Part shown: positions 38,001-45,365 of the stretch, one piece after another | Numbering within the stretch: the stretch's first letter is position 1 | Layout of the letters: each line of letters opens with the position of its first letter | DNA from: Eremophila alpestris peregrina | Taxonomy: Eukaryota; Chordata; Aves; Passeriformes; Alaudidae | Assembly: GCA_009792885.1 (NCBI GenBank) | Contig: WMCF01000006.1 | Span: forward strand, 3,732,037-3,796,036 | Direction: 5' to 3' | DNA: 64,000 nucleotides | Translations under genes and position numbers: made by a program | The notes under the pieces: generated by a model | Databases searched by the model: none | What the model saw: the letters and a program-made list of their open reading frames with translations, nothing else | What the model was told of the DNA's origin: nothing

Positions 38001-41000
38001 GCTCCACTGCCCTTCTCTGGACAGTGCTCCAGCCCCTTGATGGCCTTTTGTCATAAGGGACCCAAAACTAGTAAAACTACTTTTAGCCTTATCAACAGAA
38101 CTTCAGTAACTTATTTTATGGCCCTTAAACAATATTACTGCATTTTATTCTAGTATGTATAAGCTGAACACCTTAATCAATAAAAATCATAGTAATTGTA
38201 ACATTAACTAAAACACTTGCAGATACTGATTACAGCTATGAAAACAGACAAGTCCCAGGCCTAAACCTCATTAGCCAGATGACCAGTGCTTGCCCTGTAC
38301 CAGGTTACTTTCAAAATGCACAACTGAACATCTCTTCTGAATGGTTTAAAAAATTTAAAATTAGCAAAGCAGTAACAAATAATTATTAATTACATGTAAT
38401 CAATCAAACCTCCAAAATTTTATTCAAAAGCTGCAAAGATGTGAGAATTATGCTGGAGGCTGCAATTTTCAAACTAACGTCAAAAGCAATTTAGGCTGAA
38501 AAAAATACCATACCTCCATCTTGGTTTTGTAACTCCTCCCTCCTTTTATTTTTTTTTCTTCCTTCAAAAAGTAAATAATTCTATACCAAAATCTGGCAAA
38601 ACTGGAGCAGCAAAGTATCACGAAATGGGACAAAAAACCCATGACCCCAACTCTAAAAATGCTATGAATGCTCAGGCAGAGTATAGTAACACTTTTTAGG
38701 TTTTATTTTCATTCCATAAAAATCTAATAGGTCATGTAAAAAAAAGTAAGTTTACAAGAACTCTGCAACAATTTTCAATAATATGGTGTTTACATTTTAA
38801 CTCCAATTAAGTAACTTTTCATTTGGTCTAACTAAACATGGCCCCAACTCCTAAAATCCATAATTCTCAGAATCAAAATGGGTTATAACATCAGAGTGAA
38901 AATACTTCTTTTCTAACTGGGTAAAATAACAATAATAGGAGTATCTTTAGAGAACGTTTCTTATATTCTAAATAATCATGCCATGAACAAAAGTGCCCTA
39001 GCTCCTTTTTATGAAATTACAGTCAATTGTTACTACAACAGAGCATCAGAGTATGATTATAGTTGTATTTAATAAGCTCCTTATGCAAACTGATTCAAAA
39101 AAAACCAAGCAACTTATTCAGATGACCCTGTAATTTGCTGTAATTCACCGGATTTAAAGTTAAGCAAATTAAATTCAGTGCCTTTTGAGTAACACATTTG
39201 CAAGACAAAGCCCTAAATTTACCCTCGTCCAACTGACAGTCAATATCTTTTATTTTCTCTCTCTTGAAGTAGAAACAGGAATAAAATCCTCTAAGTCTTT
39301 CAATTACTTAATATTTTCCCCTATGAGGTACATGGCACCCAATAACTCCTTGAAGAAAATAACTTTATTCTTAGCCCTGTGTCCTCCCAGCCATAGGTCC
39401 ACAGCAAAAGGATTAAAATCTATACAGATATGAAAACTAAAAAAAAAGGCTTAAAATCAGCTAGTCTTTAAATGGAACAAATTCCCACGCTGTGCTATAC
39501 TGAAACAGAGCAATCTCTTTCCTCAACAAGAACATGTCTGCAAAATTACTGATTCAATCTGCCATTATCACAATGTGAACTTCAGAACAGAAACAAAACC
39601 CACATACTGTAGAGAATCCAGATGTTTGCAAACTCTGCTGAAACCAGCTACAAATCACATTTGTTGAAAAGATGAGTAAAGGACATTTGCTAAAGGATTG
39701 AAATGCATTAATTTTTAGAAAGGAGAAATACTTTAATAGAGCACTAACCCAGACATAATCACCCAACACAATTGTATATGCAATTCTGGTTTCACCAGAA
39801 CCTGGAGAAACCTGGAAACAAAGCCTTCTTGCTTCCTCTGGTGACAAAATACTAAAGAATGAGGAGAAAATTCTGCATAAAAAATGGAAAGTAAGATGCA
39901 TTACTGATGTTGCTAGATAAAAGTATTAAATATTAAGTACTTTGTCATTTTAGTTGTTATGGAGGTTAACTGCAGCGACTATTTATGGGGAAAGGTTAAA
40001 TAAAATGTGACATAAGACACATCCTAAACTGTACAAGTTACTACAAAACAAAGCCACAGCATCTCATGCTTTCTCAACAATACCAAACTGAGCAACAGAA
40101 GCACCTGAAACCCAGGAAATAAAGAGTCAAAGTTTGGACTGATACAGACTTCACCTGCTCCACACCAACCAGGAACAAACCCTTTGGCACAACATAGAGG
40201 TGAAGAGCAATGTGAAAGGCGTGTGAATTTACCTGAACTGTACCAGACAGGTACACACTTATTCCACATGTCCTCAATTTCAATACTGCATATACTTCAC
40301 CAGAAATAACCCCAAACTTTACCATTCCCTTACAACACTTGTTTTAATCTTCACTTATATCCAGTGTACACAACATGAAAACCCTTGGGCAGCCAATGAG
40401 AAGATCTAGAGAGAAACTTGTACTAATGAAAGGCCGTGGTTACTCCTTCTAATCATTCATAATCATAAAAGGTATTTCAAACCTTTTTACTGAGTTTTTC
40501 CAGATATGACATCAAACCCCTCTCAACCTGCACTCTAACCTGCACACAACGTGCTGGGATGTAGCTGGCAAGTTTTGAAAGTTTCACTGGCTCTGAGAGG
40601 GACTAGTATACTTCAACCCTTTCTTTTATTGTCAGTAGTTTGAATATCCCTGAATCCAAATGTCTAAAAGGGCATGAGGTAATTTCAACTCTGTATTCAT
40701 GAAGTTCTATTAGTTAACTCCAAAGTAAGAATGCACACCATGTTCTTTCTGCAGTTCAGATCTGCAATCCTACAGGAAATTCTGCACATATGCACCAGCT
40801 CTATGAAATCAAAGCAGCATGAACAGGGTACAAAGCCACACCTCAAAAGGTGCAGCCTCCCCAACAAACTTGGGTGATGGTTTCCTATCATAATTAAAAA
40901 CTTCCCCTTTATTTAGTACTCACCACAAGAAAAAGAAATTGAAGGGAGAAAATGCCCCAACAAAGCTGCCCCACAGCTAAAAAGACAGAATTGTCTTTAT

Positions 41001-44000
41001 TACAGAACTAAACAAAATGCTGCTAACTGCACTGGTATGACAGAAGGCTGAGGAGGCATGTAATGTACATGCTGAGAGAGATCATTGTAAAGTCTCAGAC
41101 CACTGCGCCTACTAAATGAAAATGAGATATGATGAAAGTTAAAAAAGCCACATTAATGACAAAAATAAGAGTCTAATTACAAGAAATAAAATTCACATAT
41201 AACAAGCGATCAATAAAATACCCAAACTTAGAAGCAAGAGATCTAGTAATATATAATTAATTCAACCTCTCGGTGTTTGCTGAACCACTCTCCCTGTAGT
41301 ATGCAAATACCAACTCTGCATGTCCTGTTGTGAGGAGTCAGACCAATAAATATACATGGCACCTCTGAAATTGTGATCACTGTTGTATCACAGATACATA
41401 CCTCAAAAGGACGTGGTGGAGGAGGTGGCAGGCTTGCAACTTCGGCTGCTCTTTTTCTTTCCACTTCCAGAGCACGTTTGCGTGCATCTGTTCGTCTTGG
41501 GGGACAACAACAAAGCAAACCACAAAAGACAGACAGAAAATTGAGTGACAGAACAGCGCAAAATAAAAGGTAAACCTAAAATCAGATTCCTAAGTACCTC
41601 TACTGAATGTTCAGGCCATAGGGACGGGGAAGCATATGAAAAAGACAACAGAATTTAGGCTGGAAGGCAGCATTAAAAATTGCCTTCTTCAAGTTATGCA
41701 AAAACTTTATACCAGCATCTCAAAAGCAATGCAAAATCTCTGCTTTTAACCCAAGTTTCCAGAAAGCATTGTGCACTTCAACATACTTTAATTGCTTGAG
41801 TGCAGACATACTTAACTATTTAATTTACAGGTCTTAGTTCTACTCAAGCACAACTATGCCCAAGAGGACACAGACCATTTTCCATGCCAGCTCAAGTTTG
41901 GTCCAATCTGCTTCACAAAAGAAAACCTAAGAAGGAAGACCATGACAAATGCACTAGGTCCTTTTTCCTGGTGGTTAACTCTCCATCAGGAACTGGCCTG
42001 ACAACATTTTATTTCATGGGTCACTAAACTCCTGCAGAGCCTATAAGGCCAGCTTGAATATCAGACATTCTTGTCTTGGTTTTAAAGCTACAGTTTTTAT
42101 CAAAAGCCACAAGCTTCTTCCATGAGCATTAATTCTCTAATCTGTAGAATTTCAACATTGAAAAAGCTCCAAGAACCATCAACATTTTTGCTTTTCAACT
42201 TGTGGCACTGTGAAGTACATGCTTAGTAAAACAAAGTATCTATTGCATACCTGGCTTGCTCACGAAGTATTTTTTCTTTTTGGTGCTTCTGCTCTATCAG
42301 AGCTTTTCTATGTCTCGTCTCTGCTCTTTGTTTCCTTTCCTCTGCTTGCTTTGCCAGAGCTTCTAAGTCAGGTTCCTTAACATTAAAATATTGTAATCAC
42401 TTAATACAGTATTCTACTCACATCTCATACTATCAGTATGATATTTCAAATTACATACTGCTGGTAAGGAGCACATACTCAAAACTACCTTCTACTGTAT
42501 TAAGGTAAAAATAATAACTCTTCCTTCTCTGCCAACAACAGCAGAAAACCTGCCACATCCCTCAGCCAATTTAACCAAATATTGATGGAGAAATCTTAGC
42601 TGCTTCTGCATGAGTTTGATGGAAAGGCTAATTAAATACAGTTATTTAAACATTCTGTAGCAAAGGCAGACTAAACTGTGTAGAAGAAGCACATTACTAT
42701 CCTTCAGTCATCGACAGAAATATCCACTATTAGGTCTCTGTTCTGTAACACTGGTTCCTGTTTTTTGCTAACTCACCCATCCTAGCACTGGAAAGGACTT
42801 TATAAAGAAGTTGATTTTAGACACTGATATATGGAAAATCAAAATGTTATTTTACTTGGGTTTAAAGACCTTGACTAATTCAGCAAGCAAGCTACTCTGC
42901 AAAATCCATGTAGAAATCTATGGCTGATTTCTATAAACCTGATTCAGAGTCAAACCTATAGAAAAATTCTACCCAGCAATCACAATGGTCTCTCAAGCAG
43001 AGCATACAAAAGTTACAGGATTTAAAAGAAAGTGACACCAGTTTACAGGTGCAGCATTAAAACGTGACACCAATTTTCAGTCCAGGCAAAGGCCTCTGAA
43101 GCCCTTACCAAGGCTTTCCATGTCACTGGAGCACTGAAGGGAAAAAAATGTTCAGTGTATCTTCTTAACCATAGAAAAGATCCATGGTGGAGAAAAAATT
43201 ACTGTATTACTGGCACAATTGAGATACTGAGTCATTATGTACAAACATACACGATCATACAAGCTAACTCAAAGTAACTTTAAAGTCTGCCCAGCAAAAG
43301 CCTTCACAGATAGGCCCACAGACCATCTTGTGGGAAGATACCTGCAAGAAAGTACATAACCACTTCTAAAAAGTTTCCATTCTTTAAAAGTTGTCTATTT
43401 AGTTATCAGGACTTCAAAATCAGGAATGTCAAAGGAAAAACCGGACAGCAATTTTGGTATTTCTAAAATACCAACATTGTCTCTGACAATATATGCTGGT
43501 ATTGGCTGGGATAGAAATTATTTTCTTCACAGTGGCTGGTATGAGGCTGTGCTATGGATTTGTGCTGAGCACAGGGTTGATAATATAGAAATGTTTTTGT
43601 TATTGCTGAGCAGGGCTCACAGAGTCAAAGCCCTTTCTGCTTTTTGTGCTGCCACACTGGTGAGGAAGTTGGGAGGGGCTGGGAGGAGACACAGTCAGAA
43701 CAGGTGACCCCAACTGTCCAGAGGGATATTCCAGACCATATGGCATCATGCTCAGTTACATAAAGTGGGGGAAAGAAGGAGGAAGGGGGTGGTGTTTGGA
43801 GTGATGGTGTTTGTCTTCCTCAAGCCACCACCACACATGATGAGTCCCTTCTGTCCTGGAGATGGCTGAACACCGGCCTGCCTATGGGAAGCAGTGATTT
43901 AACTCCTTGTTGTGCTTTGATCTGTGTGTGGCTTTTGCTTTCCCTATTAAACTGTCCATATCTCAACCCACGAATTTTCTGGCTTTTACCCTTCTGATTC

Positions 44001-45141
44001 TCCTCTCCCTGATCCCACTGGTGAGGGAGTGAGCAAGCAGCTGCCTGGTGCTGGGCTGCTGCCCGGGGTGAAGCCATGACACAATAATATTCAGGTCACT
44101 CACGTTCTCCTTGGCCTGTCGGTGACCTTCCCCAATTGCTCTCAAGCTCGACAGATACAGCTCTTCCAGGGCTCTCATCTTCTCATCCTGTGCCTTCTGC
44201 CATTCAGCTCTCAGTGCCTCCTCTAACTGATGTAGTTGTTCTTCTCTCCTCTGCTTTACCTTTTGCCTTATCTGGTGGGAGATACACTTCTGCTGCTCTC
44301 TGACCTGTAGAAATAACATTTATGTTTGTCAGCAACTCAAGAAAAGCACAATAATTTTTGCAGCAAGACTTTCCACAACATAGTCTACCCTCCTTCCATT
44401 TTCCTATCTCATCTATTATTCCATTCACAATCTGTCCAGAAAGTACTTCCAAGTTGCTGTTACCTTCTTCCAAAATTAACATATAAAATAATAAATTTAA
44501 GCTTAATTAAACGCTTCCGTTAAAGTCCGAAAAGTGACATACAAGTGACAAACTGCAAAAACTGCTTGGAATATCCTTCTCTCCAAAAATACAAGAGTTT
44601 ATGAAAGGCTCCTATTACAATTCAACATGGTTAAAAAAAAAAAAATCTACAACTATACCCAAAACTCAGTAAGCATAGTTAATTATTTATCACTTTGCAT
44701 TTTAAGTTGTTTTTTTTTTTTTTTCACAGAAAGCATTGTCAAGCACTGGATCAAGCTACCCAGGGAAGTGGCTGAGTCACCACCCCTTGAAAAGTTCAAA
44801 AGACAGGCAGATGTGGCACTTAGGGACATGGTTTAGTGGTGGACTTGGCAGTGCTGAAGTAATAGTTGGACATGACTAACTCAAGGGTCTTTTCCAACAT
44901 AGAAAATTCCACCACTCTACAATACTATTACCTTGAAATTTAGCTTACAGGAAATAAACTTTTCAGTTACTTTTCTTAAATGATTTGTTACCTCATCAAA
45001 TGAAATACAACACATGGAAAAATACAGGCATACCTGTTGTAGCCTTAGTTTTCTTCTTCTTTCGTATTCTTCTTTCAGAAACATGGCTTCTTCATTAGGA
45101 CTAAGCCTCAATGTCCCAGCTGTTCCAAGTTTCCTCTTCAT
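6127..45141 (-). CDS. CEP295: CEP295, centrosomal protein 295 (28 coding exons, complete)
   Basis: CEP295 (KIAA1731; fly Ana1) is a centriole-wall scaffold. It is required for daughter centrioles to become centrosomes and for loading CEP192 and CEP152. Twenty-eight exons on this strand join in frame with GT/AG borders into 5,628 nt (1,875 residues plus stop). The N-terminus starts MKRK and runs into LRLSPNEEA, RAEW and GEGHRQAKEN blocks. A proline run SLPPPPP and PDAHVAAEEE follow near residues 170-225, then long coiled-coil stretches, KPPVTKVKLGLGLEQHELS (about 1035-1055) and FPNFHHQLFQPLEP (about 1315). The C-terminus (about 1740-1875) is the ALMS motif found in ALMS1, CEP295 and C10orf90. 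All these blocks match human CEP295 as I remember it. Human is near 2,600 residues; most of the missing length is in the central repeat exon. The start is the only ATG giving this conserved N-terminus. The gene is tail to tail with a TAF1D-like gene and hosts SCARNA9. Confidence 0.95.
7042..7141 (-). CDS. CEP295: CEP295 coding exon 27 (residues 1827-1860), ALMS motif
   Basis: Reads RLYNQLAEVKMRKEEKTRQE then TYAKNREKAKEFQK. Nearly identical to human RLYNQLAEVKQQKEEKTKQEAYAQNRARAKEF. Its acceptor tract is a TTTTG repeat. Confidence 0.97.
7469..7577 (-). CDS. CEP295: CEP295 coding exon 26 (residues 1791-1827), ALMS motif
   Basis: Reads GKNGVLANQLKKVGEVKVSS then PEDRKAAEIEMHQRTS with a split arginine. 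Human LKGVNKVRASFPEDRKTTQALRHQRGL aligns. Confidence 0.93.
8118..8324 (-). CDS. CEP295: CEP295 coding exon 25 (residues 1722-1791), start of ALMS motif
   Basis: Reads VMLLEFAATPGSLQKSFLKS then KQNFIQESLKRVEAIKNKER. Human has PGSLQEAFIKRKKSFMERSHQRQKEIRNK, the opening of the ALMS motif that links this family to centrosomes and basal bodies. Confidence 0.95.
9079..9196 (-). CDS. CEP295: CEP295 coding exon 24 (residues 1683-1722)
   Basis: Reads EREFLPLAPDADYSAFIRPD and ends ESHCPSHQTA before GTAATT. It corresponds to human SEFLPLVSATEASDYPAVSE. Confidence 0.92.
10318..10491 (-). CDS. CEP295: CEP295 coding exon 23 (residues 1625-1682)
   Basis: Reads ETELGHGIMEEPELTLISSN then DISIVESDTG, ending CNVFTE. 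The GHGIMEEPELTL block is nearly identical to human. Confidence 0.95.
11156..11799 (-). CDS. CEP295: CEP295 coding exon 22 (residues 1410-1624)
   Basis: A 644-nt exon starting GSEESFHPLQLESTLSDDCQ, like human GGSEQCFEQLQPEYSSQEE. It ends SSCHIPVW before GTGAGT, where human has SSIPVWETETGHGI. The middle is acidic, Ser/Gln-rich and probably disordered. Confidence 0.95.
12835..12994 (-). CDS. CEP295: CEP295 coding exon 21 (residues 1357-1410)
   Basis: Reads ISEFSAESPDVSAFLEGENS and ends RSAREHGTP with a split glycine, before GTATGT. Poorly conserved linker; phase fits both neighbours. Confidence 0.85.
13207..13370 (-). CDS. CEP295: CEP295 coding exon 20 (residues 1302-1356)
   Basis: Reads ALATELCFPEMEKPFPNFHH then QLFQPLEPSVDFDTSSSSSS. 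Matches human FPNLHHQLFKPLEPHPDFDLSSSSS closely. The serine tract is encoded by a pure TCA repeat. Confidence 0.95.
13253..13271. repeat. CEP295: GAT/TCA trinucleotide repeat, coding (serine tract)
   Basis: About six GATs in a row on plus, read as consecutive TCA serine codons in CEP295 exon 20. Confidence 0.9.
13905..14135 (-). repeat. CR1 LINE 3' end, antisense to plus
   Basis: Begins AGAATCCTGGAATGGGCTGG and GTTGGAAGGGACCTTGAAGA, then CATCTAGTTCCAA, CCAACCTGGCCTTGAACACT and GATGGGGCATCTACAGCTTC. This is the reverse complement of the classic CR1 terminus. It lies in the CEP295 intron between coding exons 19 and 20. Confidence 0.93.
14214..14395 (+). repeat. CR1 LINE fragment, sense
   Basis: CCTTGGAGATACTCAGAATT, TGCCTGGACAAGCCCTTAAG and CAACCTGGCCTAAGTTGGC, then TCTTCCAGGTCTAG and a degraded TATATGATTTC end, fit a CR1 subfamily. 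It sits head to head with the copy at 13,905-14,135. Confidence 0.8.
14899..15126 (-). CDS. CEP295: CEP295 coding exon 19 (residues 1226-1302)
   Basis: Reads GLSSDSREDGILRGTGSHPW and ends GNLNSEDNTHFQ before GTATTC. The final THFQ matches human GHTHFQQM, which fixes the frame. Confidence 0.9.
16642..16756 (-). CDS. CEP295: CEP295 coding exon 18 (residues 1188-1226)
   Basis: Reads EVPASEAFMQQIPCDATSTV then STGTFSTSEMVNASPVDT. The ATSTVSTG stretch matches human SATVSTGSLLSYENTD. The exon is bounded by TCCTAG and GTGAGT. Confidence 0.9.
16831..17110 (-). ncRNA. SCARNA9: SCARNA9 (mgU2-19/30), U2 snRNA methylation guide scaRNA
   Basis: This lies in the CEP295 intron 16,757-17,609, same strand. 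SCARNA9 guides 2'-O-methylation of U2 snRNA at G19 and A30 in Cajal bodies; in mammals it is also intronic in CEP295. The first C/D domain has C box GTGATGA (plus 17,096-17,102) and CTGA (17,079-17,082) preceded by TAGCCAAAT. That pairs with U2 TTTGGCTA and places G19 at the fifth base. A second CTGA is at 17,026-17,029. Next comes a GT run of 43 nt (16,963-17,005), the GU-repeat type of element linked to Cajal-body retention. The second domain has a C-like box AGGATGA (16,889-16,895), CTGA (16,873-16,876) and a final CTGA (16,837-16,840). The last is preceded by CTACACTTGAA, which pairs with U2 TCAAGTGTAG and places A30 at the fifth base. Ends are approximate. Confidence 0.88.
16963..17005. 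repeat. CA/GT dinucleotide repeat (21 units) inside SCARNA9
   Basis: An uninterrupted CA run on plus, GT on the transcribed strand. It separates the two C/D domains of the scaRNA, so it is probably part of the mature RNA and not only a neutral microsatellite. Confidence 0.95.
17443..17475. repeat. TA/TG-rich microsatellite
   Basis: Alternating TATATATGTGTA units followed by GTGTATGTGCGTGTA, in the CEP295 intron just upstream, in transcript order, of SCARNA9. Confidence 0.8.
17610..17716 (-). CDS. CEP295: CEP295 coding exon 17 (residues 1152-1187)
   Basis: Reads AQSQESQVSQDSPVATAEGG and ends GPSFRLDDM. The acceptor TGTTCAG is good; the donor ATG|GTTGGT is weak, but it is the one that keeps frame with the next exon. 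Ser/Gln-rich linker. Confidence 0.7.
17717..23059 (-). other. CEP295: CEP295 intron between coding exons 16 and 17 (5.3 kb)
   Basis: AT-rich intron. The only recognisable element is the CR1 piece at 22,235-22,465. I saw no further exon: the flanking exons already join in phase. Confidence 0.7.
22235..22465 (+). repeat. CR1-like LINE fragment, sense
   Basis: TTTTTCGCTGAGAGGGTGGT, GTCATTGGGACACATTTTCC and AGGGAAGTGATCATAGC, then TTGGACTTGATGATCCTTGC and AGGTCTT, form the CR1 end pattern (feature order: ragged hydrophilic tail, GGTGGT, then ACTTGATGATC). Diverged copy. Confidence 0.7.
23060..23296 (-). CDS. CEP295: CEP295 coding exon 16 (residues 1073-1152)
   Basis: Reads DVLNSDKTEDGTGKSSLIST, through VKHHSHALHEATF, to GRLLQELLMMAAETSYDS before GTGAGG. 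Not obviously alignable to human by eye, but open, with good splice sites and the right phases. Confidence 0.85.
24617..24769 (-). CDS. CEP295: CEP295 coding exon 15 (residues 1022-1073)
   Basis: Reads EQSEKVHCREQKWRSSKPPV then TKVKLGLGLEQHELSVIPEV. Almost identical to human SSKPPVAKVKCGLDLNQHELSAIQEV, which makes this exon a firm anchor. Confidence 0.95.
24906..25077 (-). CDS. CEP295: CEP295 coding exon 14 (residues 965-1022)
   Basis: Reads VRHTCPNEEMTEAQTPTTIK and ends IGLVEQT with a split glycine or glutamate codon before GTAAGG. Conservation is low; it is accepted because the frame and splice sites link the flanking conserved exons. Confidence 0.85.
25998..27069 (-). CDS. CEP295: CEP295 coding exon 13, large central exon (residues 607-964)
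   Basis: This is the largest exon (1,072 nt). It starts RLHKQTIEEARKNLQEYQNT, as in human, and ends with the coiled coil LKELQEQLDAQREALLFKQ then RQQEALKELLNKQ. The equivalent human exon repeats the QQDNLKALQEQLD-type unit about ten times over several kilobases. Here essentially one such unit remains, at about residues 905-964, preceded by Ser/Glu/Gln-rich sequence. This accounts for most of the shorter length. Confidence 0.95.
27167..27221. repeat. 20-bp tandem repeat (2.7 copies) abutting a splice donor
   Basis: Units CATAAAGACACTTCACATTC, CATAAAGACATTTCACATTC and a partial CATAAAGACATTTAC. The last partial copy supplies the GTAAAT donor of CEP295 coding exon 12 on the minus strand. Confidence 0.9.
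27222..27313 (-). CDS. CEP295: CEP295 coding exon 12 (residues 577-607)
   Basis: Reads TGNVSESRSPGEDSHREMIR then NFQQRLLQQK. Human has DEDSHRQMIRNYQHQLLQQN. Its GTAAAT donor lies in the edge of a 20-bp tandem repeat. Confidence 0.93.
27935..28195 (-). repeat. CR1 LINE 3' end, antisense to plus
   Basis: Starts ATCACAGAATATCTGAGTTG and AAAGGGACCCACAAGGTCAT, then CAGTCCAGCTCCTGGCCCTG, and ends near CACTCCTTGGGGTCCAGTG. Typical reverse-complement CR1 in the intron between coding exons 11 and 12. Confidence 0.9.
28374..28586 (-). CDS. CEP295: CEP295 coding exon 11 (residues 506-576)
   Basis: Reads NKEIEKQKQEQLALIKRIEE and continues as a Glu/Lys coiled coil, ending DQQNLMEHE before GTGAAG. It corresponds to the human EQKQKQLELLEQIEQQKLRLE region. 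Confidence 0.9.
30066..30196 (-). CDS. CEP295: CEP295 coding exon 10 (residues 462-505)
   Basis: Reads DPMKMLENTVADEKSVLIHP, QEQAAKIRMEEAAKIRTEEE and RQKW. SVLLHPQEAAARIRM in human aligns with it. The AAKIRMEE/AAKIRTEE pair is a small in-frame tandem duplication, also visible in the DNA. Confidence 0.93.
31335..31559 (-). CDS. CEP295: CEP295 coding exon 9 (residues 387-462)
   Basis: Reads RHEEGKTCQPRSKLALKKLL, then NRIRSQKEEW and VESGTIASEKRPL. Matches human KKLLNKIRSQKSLW and VESGTIASKER. Human has a tandem extra copy of the VESG block here; only one copy is seen in this bird. Confidence 0.93.
32417..32608 (-). CDS. CEP295: CEP295 coding exon 8 (residues 323-387)
   Basis: Reads NMKRDLILQFEPQPLPAPSD and continues with acidic DNDLDISLEHE, ending in a Glu-rich tail. 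It corresponds to human GNLILHLEPEPLP and DEELDLSMEQE. The donor is AAA|GTAAAA. Confidence 0.92.
33400..34250. repeat. Degenerate long-period repeat region
   Basis: Several phrases recur with variation: GGGCAGACT then GTCTAAG or AGCATA (near 33,590, 33,890 and 33,975); GATCCATAG or GAATCCATAGC (33,620, 33,800); GCATGTGCATG-like runs (33,632, 33,830). This suggests an old minisatellite with units over 100 bp. The region is GC-richer than the surrounding intron. Confidence 0.45.
34297..34480 (-). CDS. CEP295: CEP295 coding exon 7 (residues 262-323)
   Basis: Reads DRERLLEELEQLQAQDRMRR, RQVVAQMPPQLSVPPCKRME, then EWQRELESAFEEMYSEDR. Matches human QTVAQMPPQLVELPYKR and WQRELEFAFEDMY. The exon ends one base into a codon before GTAAGT. 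Confidence 0.95.
35506..35646 (-). CDS. CEP295: CEP295 coding exon 6 (residues 215-261)
   Basis: Reads PDAHVAAEEEGRRLEELQRE and ends KAHVRGSHALKKIQLAK. It is one of the best-conserved blocks with human CEP295 (PDAHLAAEEEAKRLEELQ, EKAHVRG), predicted as a continuous helix. Confidence 0.95.
36521..36634 (-). CDS. CEP295: CEP295 coding exon 5 (residues 177-214)
   Basis: Reads SFEVKKLIAMKACGAGNFSV and ends ALVDREMDGEQ. It is less conserved than its neighbours, but EVKK and NREMD-like residues match human. It lies between two long introns (1.9 kb upstream in transcript order is LTR-free; the 4.8-kb one carries a CR1 copy). Confidence 0.88.
36635..41401 (-). other. CEP295: CEP295 intron between coding exons 4 and 5 (4.8 kb)
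   Basis: AT-rich intron with one CR1 copy at 37,592-38,060. No exon, RNA gene or other repeat was recognised in the rest. Confidence 0.7.
37592..38060 (-). repeat. CR1 LINE 3' part, about 470 bp, antisense to plus
   Basis: A long intact-looking CR1 segment: AATCACAGAGTCATTTATAT, AAGCAGCCTGTTCCAGTGCT, CAGCCTAAACTTCCACTGGT, GGCCATTTCCTCTTGTCCTA, CTTTCTCCAGGCTAAACACC and CCCCAGCTCCCTCAGCC, then GACAGTGCTCCAGCCCCTTG. It is among the clearest avian repeat signatures in the window. Confidence 0.95.
41402..41495 (-). CDS. CEP295: CEP295 coding exon 4 (residues 145-176)
   Basis: Reads RRTDARKRALEVERKRAAEV then ASLPPPPPRPFE. The frame requires the acceptor CCCCCAAG at 41,496-41,497 and not the CGAACAG a few bases further in. 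The proline run matches the human SLPPPPP block. Confidence 0.92.
42251..42375 (-). CDS. CEP295: CEP295 coding exon 3 (residues 104-145)
   Basis: Reads EPDLEALAKQAEERKQRAET and continues to REQA with a split arginine codon. The acceptor is TTAAG and the donor GTATGC. It forms a basic coiled coil continuing the previous exon. Confidence 0.93.
43490..44090 (+). mobile_element. Solo LTR of an avian endogenous retrovirus
   Basis: The stretch from TATTGGCTGGGATAGAAATT to about GAAGCCATGACA matches an LTR family I know from many bird genomes. It includes AGGGATATTCCAGACCATAT, a TATA-like ACATAAAGTGGGGG and ATTAAA (about 43,946) near the end. No internal retroviral coding region is attached, so it is a solo LTR. 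It lies in the CEP295 intron, opposite to the gene, ending about 20 bases from the splice donor of coding exon 2. Confidence 0.8.
44104..44304 (-). CDS. CEP295: CEP295 coding exon 2 (residues 37-103)
   Basis: The exon has 67 full codons, from VREQQKC to GHRQAKEN, between a TTTCTACAG acceptor and a GTGAGT donor. It is highly charged and predicted helical, with LRAEW and SLRAIGEGHRQAKEN matching the vertebrate family. The donor sits about 20 bases from the edge of an LTR insertion in the following intron. Confidence 0.95.
44730..44935 (+). repeat. CR1-like LINE fragment, sense
   Basis: GGATCAAGCTACCCAGGGAA, GTGGCTGAGTCACCACCCCT, GGCACTTAGGGACATGGTTT and AGTGGTGGACTTGGCAGTGC follow the order of a CR1 subfamily 3' end. 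It follows a T-rich run in the intron before coding exon 2. Confidence 0.85.
45034..45141 (-). CDS. CEP295: CEP295 coding exon 1 (residues 1-36), start codon
   Basis: The exon runs 45,034-45,167 after a TTCTCACAG acceptor. The ATG is at 45,139-45,141 and is preceded in the exon by 26 nt of 5' UTR. It encodes MKRKLGTAGTLRLSPNEEAM and ends KLRLQQ before a GTATGC donor. The MKRK start and LRLSPNEEA block are the conserved centriole-targeting N-terminus. Confidence 0.95.
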
Positions 45142-45284
45142 CTTTGGATATGCCGAATAATCAACTTCTGTGAGAAGAGTGCAAAGAAAAAGAGAAATTA
45201 TGCATAAATGATACACGCAAAACAGTTATAAAAACAGGATACTGCCATAATGTTGTCAACTCTATCATGGTATTTCCACGTGAG

Positions 45285-45365
45285 AGTTGCAAGTGCTCAT
45301 GTCTGTCCCAGCTGGAGGCTGGACTTGATGATCTCAGAAGTCTTTTCCAACCTTAATGACTCTTA
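45285..45365 (+). repeat. CR1-like LINE 3' tip
   Basis: GGCTGGACTTGATGATCTCA, GAAGTCTTTTCCAACCTTAA and TGACTCT are the last bases of a CR1 copy. Confidence 0.75.
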
